DNA of 64,000 nt, from the NCBI GenBank assembly GCA_016192455.1, contig JACPUC010000019.1:1-64000 (forward strand). Reading direction: 5' to 3'. The notes under the pieces were generated by a model that was given only the letters and a program-made list of their open reading frames with translations, was not told the DNA's origin and searched no databases. The stretch comes from Candidatus Tectimicrobiota bacterium. Lineage in GTDB: Bacteria; JACPUC01. Shown piece by piece: positions 29,670-37,289 of the stretch (position 1 is the first letter of the stretch; every line of letters starts with the position of its first letter). The position numbers and the translations under genes were made by a program.

Positions 29670-29795
29670 GGGGGGGGTGAAGATGATGCGGATGGCCGGG
29701 GGGGGGTGTGTTCCTCGCCACTCTACCAGAAATGTCAGATTAAGTCATAGCTATTACATCATATAAAGACTATGGGGAAAAGTATCCGCCACATG

Positions 29796-29906
29796 CTATT
29801 GGTAGTAGATCTGACCCTTGGAGATTTCGTCTCCGCAATATGAGCAAGAATGGTCTACCCGGGCTTTGAGCTGCTTCAGAATCTTGTAAGGATCGAGCTT
29901 TGACAT
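29796..29906 (-). CDS. Small CxxC zinc-ribbon-like protein or truncated gene (36 aa)
   Basis: A short frame preceded by GAGGGAA, reading MSKLDPYKILKQL at the start and HSCSYCGDEISKGQIYYQ before a TAG. The CxxC followed by G-x-E/I-x-K-G-x-x-Y-Y resembles the first half of a zinc knuckle. The reading frame after the TAG continues 13 codons to a TAA, so this may be a broken copy of a longer zinc-ribbon protein. It lies 108 bp downstream of the HsdR-like gene on the same strand, in AT-richer DNA. Function unknown. Confidence 0.4.
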   Translation of the reverse strand: MSKLDPYKILKQLKARVDHSCSYCGDEISKGQIYYQ

Positions 29907-30014
29907 TACAAGCTTCCCTCAAGAGTCCAAGCAGAATCTCAAGCTTGGTCTCCCTCATACATGATGTCCCTTCTGCACCGCTATCCTTTCTCAGTCATTC
30001 CCGATACCGTGATG

Positions 30015-31118
30015 CTAAATCCCCCGCGGTGCCTTCTCAAAGGATTCTCGAACGAAAGGCTCCGCTTCTCGCAACCGTTCCACACTGTTGACCGACAGCT
30101 CCACGTCTCCCACGCCCCAGTGCCCAATTCGGGATACATCTCTGGCAAAGCTCTGAGACGAATCAAGAGACTTTGGATTAGTCTTTACCCACACCCGGAG
30201 GCCCCCTTGCTGGAGGTGTACGCAACAGAAAATCCACTTGCCCACTGACCAGCTTATATATTTCGCTTTGTAGGCACGAGTTATCTTCCCCGGCGCGAGA
30301 TCCTGACACAGCCGATCCAACCCTCGATAGAGTTCTAGAATTTCCGTTGGCTTCCCGGTTGTGTGGTGGGCCTCCGTATATTGTGCTGCCTTGCGTGAAA
30401 CACGGCGTTCTGTTGAGTTCGTCTTCGATTCCGTTTCAGCTGAAGAATATGTGCCTGCAAACCATATGCGCCCGAGAGCTCGTTGGATTTGTGCGAGGGT
30501 GACCGAATCATCGCCTATACTCTTCCGGACGAGGCGAACGAAACTGCTCGGGGTCTGCGTAAATATTTGATCGAGTGCTTTGCGTACTTTCCCGGTTGTG
30601 AAAATTTCTGTTCCCAAGCGATCCAGAACACCTTCTGCGAGGGAGTTCTTTGAAAGACGATTAAGTTGAGCTGTTATCTGCTCGATGGATAACACCGGGG
30701 AGTCACGGGGATCAATGGATGCTTCAAACAGCAGTTTTTCTGGTGCACTGGCACGCTCGGAGGCTCTATAGACCTTGTACCGGACGCCGTTGGTTAGGAC
30801 ACACCATTCTATACCGTCATTGGCTGCATAGCCTACCACCTGCGTTATGGACTTGACGTCGTCAAGAGGATTATCGAGCTGTTTCGCCTCCATGAGGAGA
30901 ACGACCTTTCGGTTGATCCTCATAGCGTAATCCACCGATTTTCCATCAACTGTAGGGTATTCAAGTTCCACCTCGTCAGGGTCGCGCACGTCCCAATTTA
31001 GTGCTTGAAGCAACGGATCAATGAAAATGGTCCTTGTCGGGTATTCTTTCAAGCCTTTTCCGTGGTGTCTAGCCAGTTGAGTACGGAGAAATTCGATGCA
31101 TTTTTCAACTGCTTTCAT
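30015..31118 (-). CDS. Orphan HsdR-N-type nuclease-domain protein with DUF5655 C-terminus
   Basis: A 367-residue protein. The N-terminal ~150 residues resemble the type I restriction HsdR N-terminal nuclease fold, with a PD-(D/E)xK-like set D63, E77, K79 (VDYAMRINRKVVLLMEAKQ). The C-terminal ~110 residues match DUF5655 (YISWSVGKWIFCCVHLQQGG, then RDVSRIGHWGVGDVELSV). There is no helicase domain and no HsdM or HsdS neighbour, so it is not a classical type I enzyme. Codon use and base composition are clearly AT-richer than the flanks, indicating transfer. A defence or DNA-processing role is inferred. Confidence 0.7.
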   Translation of the reverse strand: MKAVEKCIEFLRTQLARHHGKGLKEYPTRTIFIDPLLQALNWDVRDPDEVELEYPTVDGKSVDYAMRINRKVVLLMEAKQLDNPLDDVKSITQVVGYAANDGIEWCVLTNGVRYKVYRASERASAPEKLLFEASIDPRDSPVLSIEQITAQLNRLSKNSLAEGVLDRLGTEIFTTGKVRKALDQIFTQTPSSFVRLVRKSIGDDSVTLAQIQRALGRIWFAGTYSSAETESKTNSTERRVSRKAAQYTEAHHTTGKPTEILELYRGLDRLCQDLAPGKITRAYKAKYISWSVGKWIFCCVHLQQGGLRVWVKTNPKSLDSSQSFARDVSRIGHWGVGDVELSVNSVERLREAEPFVRESFEKAPRGI

Positions 31119-31336
31119 GATTCTTCTTTCATCTTGCCACGCCCAACACTAATTAGATTGATCCGCATAAGATGCGGAACATCCGTCATCGACTTCTACC
31201 ACACGCCTTTATAGATGTTGAGATATTCATCGTATCCACTTCGCCATTACCCACAAGTTCCTGGACGATTCGAATATCATAACCTCATTTCTTGATTGTT
31301 GAGCAGCTTACGTTATTATTGAGCAACTTAAGGCCC

Positions 31337-31435
31337 GCTGTCAAGCGTTCGTTGGTCAAAGATTCGCTTAAGTATCCTCCCCTCTCCACAAACGCCACCA
31401 CGCCCTTCCCCATGGCCACCGGCGGGCGCATTGCG
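31337..31435. repeat. Imperfect ~100-bp direct repeat, left copy
   Basis: Begins GCTGTCAAGC and ends GGCGGGCGCATTGCG. It matches 32399-32496 in the same orientation, most strongly over the last ~50 bases, which include CTCCCCTCTCCACA and CCTTCCCCATGGCCACC. The two copies flank the toxin-antitoxin pair. The 31119-31514 gap holds no convincing gene. Confidence 0.8.
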
Positions 31436-31514
31436 CGTCTGAGCAGTTCAGGAATGTTAAATCTGGATGGTATCGCCCCGCTTTCGCCAAAAGCCTCCCT
31501 CGGAGAGGTTTCGT

Positions 31515-31853
31515 TCATGAGCGAATGAGCGATTCCGCCGACACGCGGGGATCAGGCGCTTCGACGCGCCGCACCCTGACCTTCACGTCCACCCGCAACC
31601 CGAGCCGGTTGAGGATCGACATGAGACGATCAACCGTGAAGCGGCCCAGATCCGCGTTGCGGATACGGGAGAAGTCTGCCGCCGCGACCCCCGCGCGGCT
31701 GTGCGCCGCCCGAACGCTCAACTTCTCCCGGTCGAGCGCCTTGATGATTTCGGCTGCCAGGATGGCCTTGAGCTGCTCGATATCCGCGTTCTCACACCCG
31801 AGGTCGCGGAATACGTTGCCGCTTCCCCGCACCACGTCCAGCTTCTCTTTCAT
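31515..31853 (-). CDS. XRE-family antitoxin (HigA-like)
   Basis: A 112-residue helix-turn-helix protein of the type paired with gp49/HigB toxins. The N-terminus has GNVFRDLGCENADIEQLKA, the usual lead-in, followed by a DNA-binding domain at about 40-90 (KLSVRAAHSRAGVAAADFSRI, diverged in the recognition helix). It overlaps the toxin gene by 4 nt and is encoded second, the HigBA order. Expected to neutralise the toxin and repress the shared promoter at 32265-32293. The C-terminal 15 residues are not conserved. Confidence 0.82.
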   Translation of the reverse strand: MKEKLDVVRGSGNVFRDLGCENADIEQLKAILAAEIIKALDREKLSVRAAHSRAGVAAADFSRIRNADLGRFTVDRLMSILNRLGLRVDVKVRVRRVEAPDPRVSAESLIRS

Positions 31854-32197
31854 CGCAACATCTCCTTCAATCTCTTCAATCGGTCCTTGATAAGATCAAC
31901 GTCCCGCTTCGGCGTCTTGATGCCCCGCGTCGATCTCTTCTGGAATACGTGAACCACCCAGATTTCATCGCCGAGCTGCACCGCGTAGACCACCCGGAAC
32001 GCATCGCCGCGATACGGCAGGGCCACCTCAAAGACGCCCGACCCCATCCCGCGCATCGGCTTCGCAATGTCCGCCTTGCCGCCAGCGGCGGCGATCGCCA
32101 GCGCCGCCAGGCAGATCGACCGCGCCCCCTCCGGGAAGGCCTCGAAGTCCTTCAGGGCCGCCTTGATCCAGGAGATAGGTCGCGGTTTCCGCGTCAT
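31850..32197 (-). CDS. Phage gp49/HigB-type toxin
   Basis: A 115-residue RelE-fold toxin relative, expected to be a ribosome-dependent mRNA interferase. The visible family pattern is a basic N-terminus (WIKAALKDFEAFPEGAR), MRGMGSGVFEVALPYRGDAFR and VVYAVQLGDEIWVVHVFQKRS, ending in a lysine-rich helix. The start at 32197 is preferred to an upstream in-frame ATG at 32293 because the promoter -10 lies at 32265-32270, between the two. The stop overlaps the antitoxin start (ATGA). Confidence 0.85.
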   Translation of the reverse strand: MTRKPRPISWIKAALKDFEAFPEGARSICLAALAIAAAGGKADIAKPMRGMGSGVFEVALPYRGDAFRVVYAVQLGDEIWVVHVFQKRSTRGIKTPKRDVDLIKDRLKRLKEMLR

Positions 32198-32264
32198 GCG
32201 CCGTCGCTGCTCATCGCGTGGCCACGAATCCGCGAAGCTTGGCGAATTCGCTTCCTCTTTCGCT

Positions 32265-32293
32265 ATGTTGTCATATTTGCCAACACCTGTCAA
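32265..32293 (-). promoter_or_regulatory. Promoter and candidate operator of the HigBA-type operon
   Basis: On the minus strand a consensus TTGACA (32288-32293) and CAACAT (32265-32270) are spaced 17 bp. The spacer and -10 overlap an imperfect palindrome, TGTTGgcaaatatgaCAACA, placed where an antitoxin dimer would block RNA polymerase. The start codon follows about 70 bp downstream. Confidence 0.65.
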
Positions 32294-32398
32294 GCAAGGC
32301 CGCCAAAGGGCTAATTTTCGCGCCGGTTCTCCGGCATGTCAGAGACGGCCTTTCGCGCACCATCACCCCTTGCTGCCTCAAGAAGCAAGCTCTACCTT

Positions 32399-32496
32399 GC
32401 TGTCAAGCCTTTCTTCGCCAATGATTCGCCCTGCGCACCCTCCCCTCTCCACAGACGCCACCCCCCTTCCCCATGGCCACCAGCGGGCGCATTGCG
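32399..32496. repeat. Imperfect ~100-bp direct repeat, right copy
   Basis: Second copy of the repeat at 31337-31435, same orientation, with one 1-base gap and several substitutions. It ends about 70 bp before the MmgE/PrpD start. Confidence 0.8.
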
Positions 32497-32568
32497 CTAT
32501 AGTAGGGCGTGATCGGGGCCCTGCGCCCGGCCCGCCCGCCGTCTTTTCTTTCCCGTGGAGGAACCGCC

Positions 32569-33936
32569 ATGGATGCCATTGCCGTGTTCGCCCAGCATAT
32601 CGCCGAGACGGACTACGACGACCTGCCCGCCGAGCTGCACGCCGTCGGCAAGCGTTTCGCGCTCGATACGCTGGGGGTGGCGCTGGCGGGGTCGAGCGCG
32701 CCGGGGTGCGAGACGGTGGCGGAGCTGGTGCGCGGCTGGGGGGGCGCGCCGGAGAGCACTCTTTTCCTGCACGGCGCCAAGGTGCCGGCGCACCACGCCC
32801 TGCTCGCCAACACCATGATGTCGCGGGCGCGCGACTTCTGCGACACCCACGACGACATCGGCCTGCACATCAACACCTCGGTGCTGCCGACGGCGCTGGC
32901 GGCGGCGGAGCAGCGCGGCGGCGCGAGCGGGCGGGAGGTCCTGGCGGCGGTAGCGCTGGCGGGCGATATGATGTGCCGCATGGGCCTGGCGGTGGGCACG
33001 GACCGCCCCATCCACTTCTCGGCGGCGACGATCTACGGCGCCTTCGGCTCCACGGCGGCGGCGGGGAAGGTGCTGCGGCTCGACGTCGAGCAGCTCATCC
33101 ACGCCTTCGGCATCATGCTCAGCCAGACGGCGGGCAACATCCAGTGCCTCATGGACGGGGCGCTGTCGCTGCGCATGCAGCAGGCGTTCGGGGCGCAGGC
33201 GGGGATGCTGTCGGCGCGCCTGGCGCAGCGCGGCATCACGGGCGCGCGGCGCGTCCTCGAGGGCGAGCACGGCTTCTACGCCCTCTACGAGGAGGGAAAC
33301 TACCGCCGCGAACGGCTGCTGGACGGCCTGGGCGAGCGCTACGAGGGCATGAACCTGAGCATGAAGCCCTACCCCTGCTGCCGCTGCAACCACGCCGGCA
33401 TCGAGGCCGTCCTGACCCTGGCGCGCCGGCACCGCATCAGCGCCGACCAGGTCGAGAAGGTGGTCGTCAGCCTGCCGCCCTTCGGCTACACCTCGGTGGG
33501 GCGCCCCTTCTTCGCCGGCGCCACCGTGGTCGACGCGCAGTTCAACATGCAGTACACCACGGCGACCGCGCTGCTGAAGGGGGACGTGTTCATCGACGAC
33601 TTCACGCCGGAGGCGGTGAAGGAGCCGCAGCGCCTGGAGCTGGCGCGGCGCGTGACGGTGCTGCGCAACGACGCCATCCGCGCCATGAAGGCCCTGGCGC
33701 CGGTGCGCGTGGAGATCACCACGAAGTCCGGCGCCACGCACGCCCACACCGTGCCGGCGGCCCTGGGGCATCCCAGCCACCCGATGACCGACACGGAGGT
33801 GCGCGAGAAGTTCCGCAAGTGCGCCGGGCACGCCGTCAAGACGCTGCCGGCGGAGCGCCTGGCGGCCCTCGTCAGCGCCTGCGAGCGGCTGGATGAGCTG
33901 GACGACGTGCGCGAACTGACGGCGCTGCTGGCGTGA
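32569..33936 (+). CDS. MmgE/PrpD family protein
   Basis: A 455-residue member of the MmgE/PrpD superfamily, which includes 2-methylcitrate dehydratase and cis-aconitate decarboxylase. Characteristic parts are ALDTLGVALAGSSAPG near the start, DFCDTHDD with the conserved acidic cluster, LSQTAGNIQCLMDG, and MKPYPCCRCNHAGIEAVL. The start at 32569 follows GTGGAGGAACC; upstream in-frame codons are not conserved. No methylcitrate synthase or isocitrate-lyase genes are near. The superfamily is large and often uncharacterised, so the reaction is unknown; acid (de)hydration or decarboxylation is likely. Confidence 0.88.
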   Translation: MDAIAVFAQHIAETDYDDLPAELHAVGKRFALDTLGVALAGSSAPGCETVAELVRGWGGAPESTLFLHGAKVPAHHALLANTMMSRARDFCDTHDDIGLHINTSVLPTALAAAEQRGGASGREVLAAVALAGDMMCRMGLAVGTDRPIHFSAATIYGAFGSTAAAGKVLRLDVEQLIHAFGIMLSQTAGNIQCLMDGALSLRMQQAFGAQAGMLSARLAQRGITGARRVLEGEHGFYALYEEGNYRRERLLDGLGERYEGMNLSMKPYPCCRCNHAGIEAVLTLARRHRISADQVEKVVVSLPPFGYTSVGRPFFAGATVVDAQFNMQYTTATALLKGDVFIDDFTPEAVKEPQRLELARRVTVLRNDAIRAMKALAPVRVEITTKSGATHAHTVPAALGHPSHPMTDTEVREKFRKCAGHAVKTLPAERLAALVSACERLDELDDVRELTALLA

Positions 33937-33937
33937 G

Positions 33938-33959
33938 GCCTGCCTACCGGTAGGCAGGC
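33938..33959. terminator. Perfect 22-bp palindrome directly after the MmgE/PrpD stop
   Basis: Arms GCCTGCCTACC and GGTAGGCAGGC begin one base after the stop codon. It would form an 11-bp stem with a tight turn. No T-run follows. It may be a terminator or a dispersed palindromic unit. Confidence 0.5.
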
Positions 33960-34029
33960 GGGAGACGGCTGGCGGCGTGGGGATTCAGCCGCGGGGGTCG
34001 AGGCAAAGCAGTTGGATGAATTTTTTGTG

Positions 34030-34090
34030 GGGGACCCTCGCTCCCCCACGCCCCCATTTCGCCCGAGCTGCCGCGCAACTCGCGGGGGGC
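34030..34090. repeat. Diverged copy of the intergenic palindromic repeat
   Basis: Contains GGACCCTCGCTCCCCCACGC and the GCGAGCTGC-type second hairpin in degraded form (GAGCTGCCGCGCAACTCGCG). Related to the copies at 4725 and 25014. Confidence 0.5.
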
Positions 34091-34211
34091 GGGTGCGAGC
34101 AAGGCTTACAGACGGAGACACGGCTCCTTCGCCGCAAACGCATTGGAGAGCCGAGACGACGGCGATGATCTCGTCAGCGAACGGATGAGGCATACGACAG
34201 GCGGGCGCGAC

Positions 34212-34967
34212 CTACCAGGAGCTGCGCGACATCCCTTCCTCGAAGGCTTGCATGACGATCTTCTCCATCTCGAAGAGATCGTCCGAGCCGTAGCGCCGCG
34301 GGAAGGGCGTGGGGATGGGGATTTCGTGGCAGATCACCGTGGGCTTGGGGGTGAAGATGATGATCTTCTGCGCCAGGTAGCAGGCCTCGGCGATATCGTG
34401 GGTGACGAAGAGGATGGTCTTGCGGGTCTCGGTCCAGAGGCGGATAAGCTCGGCCCGCATGTCGCGCGCGGTGATCTCGTCGAGGCTGCTGAACGGCTCG
34501 TCCATAAGCAGGATGTCCGGCTGGATGGAGAAGGCGCGGGCGATGGCGACGCGCTGCTGCATGCCGCCGGAAATCTGGTGCGGGTAGTAGTTCTTGAACT
34601 CCCGCAGCCCGACCATCGTCAGCACGGAGTCAATGATCTTCTGGCGCTGTTGGCGCTTCACCGAGGGGGCCATCACGAAGTCAATGTTATCCTTCACCAG
34701 GGCCCACGGGAGCAAGCGATGGTTCTGGAAGACGAATCCCAGCCGTGGTTTGCGACCCTCTTCCTCGATGATGAGCTCCCCTGAGTCGGCCTTCAACAAC
34801 CCGCCGATCAGGTTCAGGGTGACCGATTTCCCGGAACCGGAAGGCCCCAGCAGGCAGACGAAGCTCCCCGCCTCGACGCTGAAGGAGATATCCTTCAGCA
34901 CGTGGAGCTGCGTGCCGTCGCCGGTGTTGAAGCTCTTGGTGATGTTCTTCAGATGGATCGTGGCCAC
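34212..34967 (-). CDS. NitT/TauT-family ABC transporter ATP-binding protein
   Basis: A 251-residue ATPase of the nitrate/sulfonate/taurine import family. It has Walker A LLGPSGSGKSVTL, Q-loop FVFQNHRLLPW, signature ISGGMQQRVAIARAF, Walker B ILLMDEPFSSLD and the H-loop FVTHDIAEA. The GTG at 34967 is chosen because AAGGTGG lies upstream at good distance; a TTG 24 nt further up is possible. Together with the permease (35068) and binding protein (36124) it forms a complete importer on one strand. Confidence 0.92.
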   Translation of the reverse strand: MATIHLKNITKSFNTGDGTQLHVLKDISFSVEAGSFVCLLGPSGSGKSVTLNLIGGLLKADSGELIIEEEGRKPRLGFVFQNHRLLPWALVKDNIDFVMAPSVKRQQRQKIIDSVLTMVGLREFKNYYPHQISGGMQQRVAIARAFSIQPDILLMDEPFSSLDEITARDMRAELIRLWTETRKTILFVTHDIAEACYLAQKIIIFTPKPTVICHEIPIPTPFPRRYGSDDLFEMEKIVMQAFEEGMSRSSW

Positions 34968-35067
34968 GCCGCACTTCCACCTTCTCAGCAAGGGCCGTAC
35001 GAGAAGCAGGGAGCGTACCTAGGACGCCTTGACGCGCGCCGCCGAGCGCTGCCGGGATGCGCTGCGT

Positions 35068-35808
35068 TCATTTCGGCCGCCAGCGCATGAGGTAGGTCTC
35101 GACCGGTACGATGACGATGTACTCCGTGGCCAGCATCATGACGATCAACATCAGCGTCCAGGCGAAAACGCCGACGTTGTCGAAGTTCTCCCAGGAGTAG
35201 AGCATCTTGTAGCCGATGCCGCTGCCGCCGACAATGAGTTCGGCAAGGACGGACATGCGCCAGCCGTAGCTCAGCGAGCTGCGCGCCGAGCTGAGCAGGA
35301 ACGGCAGGATCGTGGGGATGAGGATGCCGAAGAAAACGCGCCGCCGCGACACGCTGTAGGCTTGCGCCATCTGCATGAGCGACAGGTCGGTGCTCTTCAG
35401 CCCCATCCAGACGTTGATCGCCGTGAGCGGGTAGCCGACGATGAAGACCACGAAGATCACGGAGAACTGCGTGAGGCCGAACCAGATGACGGCGAAAAAG
35501 CTCCACACCAGGGCGGGAATGGTTTGCAGGAAGAAGACCGGCACCTTGAAGAAGCTCTCACCGTAACGCAGCAGCACCCCGGTGATGGTGCCGAAGAAGA
35601 TGGCCGCAAGCCAGCCGGTGAAGACGCGGAAAGAGGTTGCCCCTACATCCCCCCAGAGCTCCCCCTTGTCAACGTATTCGAGGAGCTTCTTCATGGTGGT
35701 GGGAATAGAGGGGAAGAGGTAGACCGGGAAGATGAATGAGCACGCGGTCCAGACCACGACAACCGCCAGGACCGCCAGGAGCGTCCAGCCCGTGCTGCGC
35801 TTCTTCAT
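35068..35808 (-). CDS. NitT/TauT-family ABC transporter permease
   Basis: A 246-residue inner-membrane protein with six predicted helices. The conserved BPD_transp_1 region includes the EAA-like loop (AYSVSRRRVFFGILIPTILPFLLSSAR) and SYGWRMSVLAELIVGGSGIGY, typical of SsuC/TauC proteins. The ATG at 35808 follows GGGAGGAG; upstream codons lie before the first helix and are not conserved. It works with the adjacent ATPase and binding protein. Confidence 0.92.
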   Translation of the reverse strand: MKKRSTGWTLLAVLAVVVVWTACSFIFPVYLFPSIPTTMKKLLEYVDKGELWGDVGATSFRVFTGWLAAIFFGTITGVLLRYGESFFKVPVFFLQTIPALVWSFFAVIWFGLTQFSVIFVVFIVGYPLTAINVWMGLKSTDLSLMQMAQAYSVSRRRVFFGILIPTILPFLLSSARSSLSYGWRMSVLAELIVGGSGIGYKMLYSWENFDNVGVFAWTLMLIVMMLATEYIVIVPVETYLMRWRPK

Positions 35809-36123
35809 GGGCTCCTCCCTCGTACGGCTCCCTAGCCCACGGTGCGCGACGGTTCCCCACGCCGGCGTGGGGACCATCCGCGACCATGCTCCTCAGACGC
35901 GGTCATCGAGAATGAGCGGCGCGCTCAGCGAAGGAGCCGCGGCGCTTCGTTGAGAGACGAGGCCGCGGCTTCGTCCGTGCCCTTCAACCGCCGCGGGGTG
36001 GCGCGAGCGAGGCGCGCAGACTCGACACCTGGGCCGCGGCGCGCTCCTCATCTCACCTCGAGCCGGCAGCCTGGGCTCGGCGCCCCGGCATTGCCGGAGC
36101 GCCCGCCGGCGCGTGCGCCGCCG

Positions 36124-37107
36124 CTACGGCAGCGTCCAGATCTCCTTCGCGTTCGGCACTTCCTTGATAAACCCCAGGTCCTTCACGAGCTTGTAGAAGT
36201 CCTGGACCTGCTTCCACGCCTTTTCGTCGAGGCCGGTACGCATCCACGCGTCTCCGAAGTAGACGCGAATCTCCTTCATGGTCTTCATGTCGAGATCGAG
36301 CTTCTTCGCCCCGATGGCATCGACTTCATCGGGGTGGGAGTACGTCCGCGCGATGGCGACATCGAGGGCTTTCACGAAGCTCTTCAGAGCAGCGCGATTC
36401 TTCTCGTAGTAATCGCGGTGGAAGCCGATGCCGAACTGCGGGAAGAGGCCGCCGTACTTCTGCTCGTAGAGGTCCTGAGGCTTGGCGAGGATGCGATACT
36501 CTCCGGTGGCCAGGGCTTTCGCGAGCGAGGGATGCCAGATGATCGTGGAATCCAGCTTGTTGGTGCCGATGGCGCCGATGCTTGCCGCCGGGGCGCTCGA
36601 GCTTACCTTCAGCTCTTTTTCGAGATCAACGCCGGCGATCTGAAATGCCACGCGCGACAGGATGTACTCGGTGCCGCTGATCGATGGGGTTGAAAAGGTC
36701 CGCCCGCGGAGGTCTTGCAGCGTCTTGAAGGGTGCATCCTTCTTCACGATGATGCCGAACTGGCGGGGGTAAATCCAGGGGCGGATGAGGTTCACCGGCA
36801 CGCCACCCTCCATGAAGTTGTAGGCGGTGACGATGCCGATGTAAGAGCCGTCGGTGCGCTTTCCTTTGAAGGAGGTGTACATCTCCGTGGGGCGGGCGAA
36901 GACGGTGATCTTCAGATCGATCCCGTACTCTTTCTTCAGGTCTTGCTCTTGCAGCCAGAAGAGTGGCAAGGCCGTGACCGATTGGATGATCCCGAGGTGC
37001 ATTTTCGTTTGCGCCGCAACGTTGCTCGATCCAAGGAGCATGACGCCGAGGGCAAGCGCCAACACCTTCAACCCACGCCGACAAACACGACCGGAACGGC
37101 GCTCCAT
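36124..37107 (-). CDS. NitT/TauT (NMT1/SsuA-type) substrate-binding protein
   Basis: A 327-residue periplasmic protein with a signal peptide (basic start, LALALGVMLLGSSNVAAQ). The mature fold begins MHLGIIQSVTALPLFWLQEQ, then FARPTEMYTSFKGKRTDGSYIG-like and PSISGTEYILSRVAF segments, typical of NMT1/SsuA-type proteins. Substrates in this family include sulfonates, nitrate, phthalate and thiamine precursors; none is indicated here. It lies 182 bp downstream of two radical-SAM-like genes on the same strand, so the imported molecule may feed them. Confidence 0.88.
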   Translation of the reverse strand: MERRSGRVCRRGLKVLALALGVMLLGSSNVAAQTKMHLGIIQSVTALPLFWLQEQDLKKEYGIDLKITVFARPTEMYTSFKGKRTDGSYIGIVTAYNFMEGGVPVNLIRPWIYPRQFGIIVKKDAPFKTLQDLRGRTFSTPSISGTEYILSRVAFQIAGVDLEKELKVSSSAPAASIGAIGTNKLDSTIIWHPSLAKALATGEYRILAKPQDLYEQKYGGLFPQFGIGFHRDYYEKNRAALKSFVKALDVAIARTYSHPDEVDAIGAKKLDLDMKTMKEIRVYFGDAWMRTGLDEKAWKQVQDFYKLVKDLGFIKEVPNAKEIWTLP

Positions 37108-37289
37108 GATACCTCCTCCTCAGGGGGACCCACCCGCGCGGTCATGCTTCGACGGCGAGGGTTCCCCGCCCGCACAACCACCTGGCGGTTCGGTTATCAC
37201 CATGCTTGAGAGGGAGAGCTCCCAGGCCCTCCTCCGGGGCTTTAACGTCTGTCGCCCCGGCTTCCTACCCGGGGGCATGGCAGCCGCAA

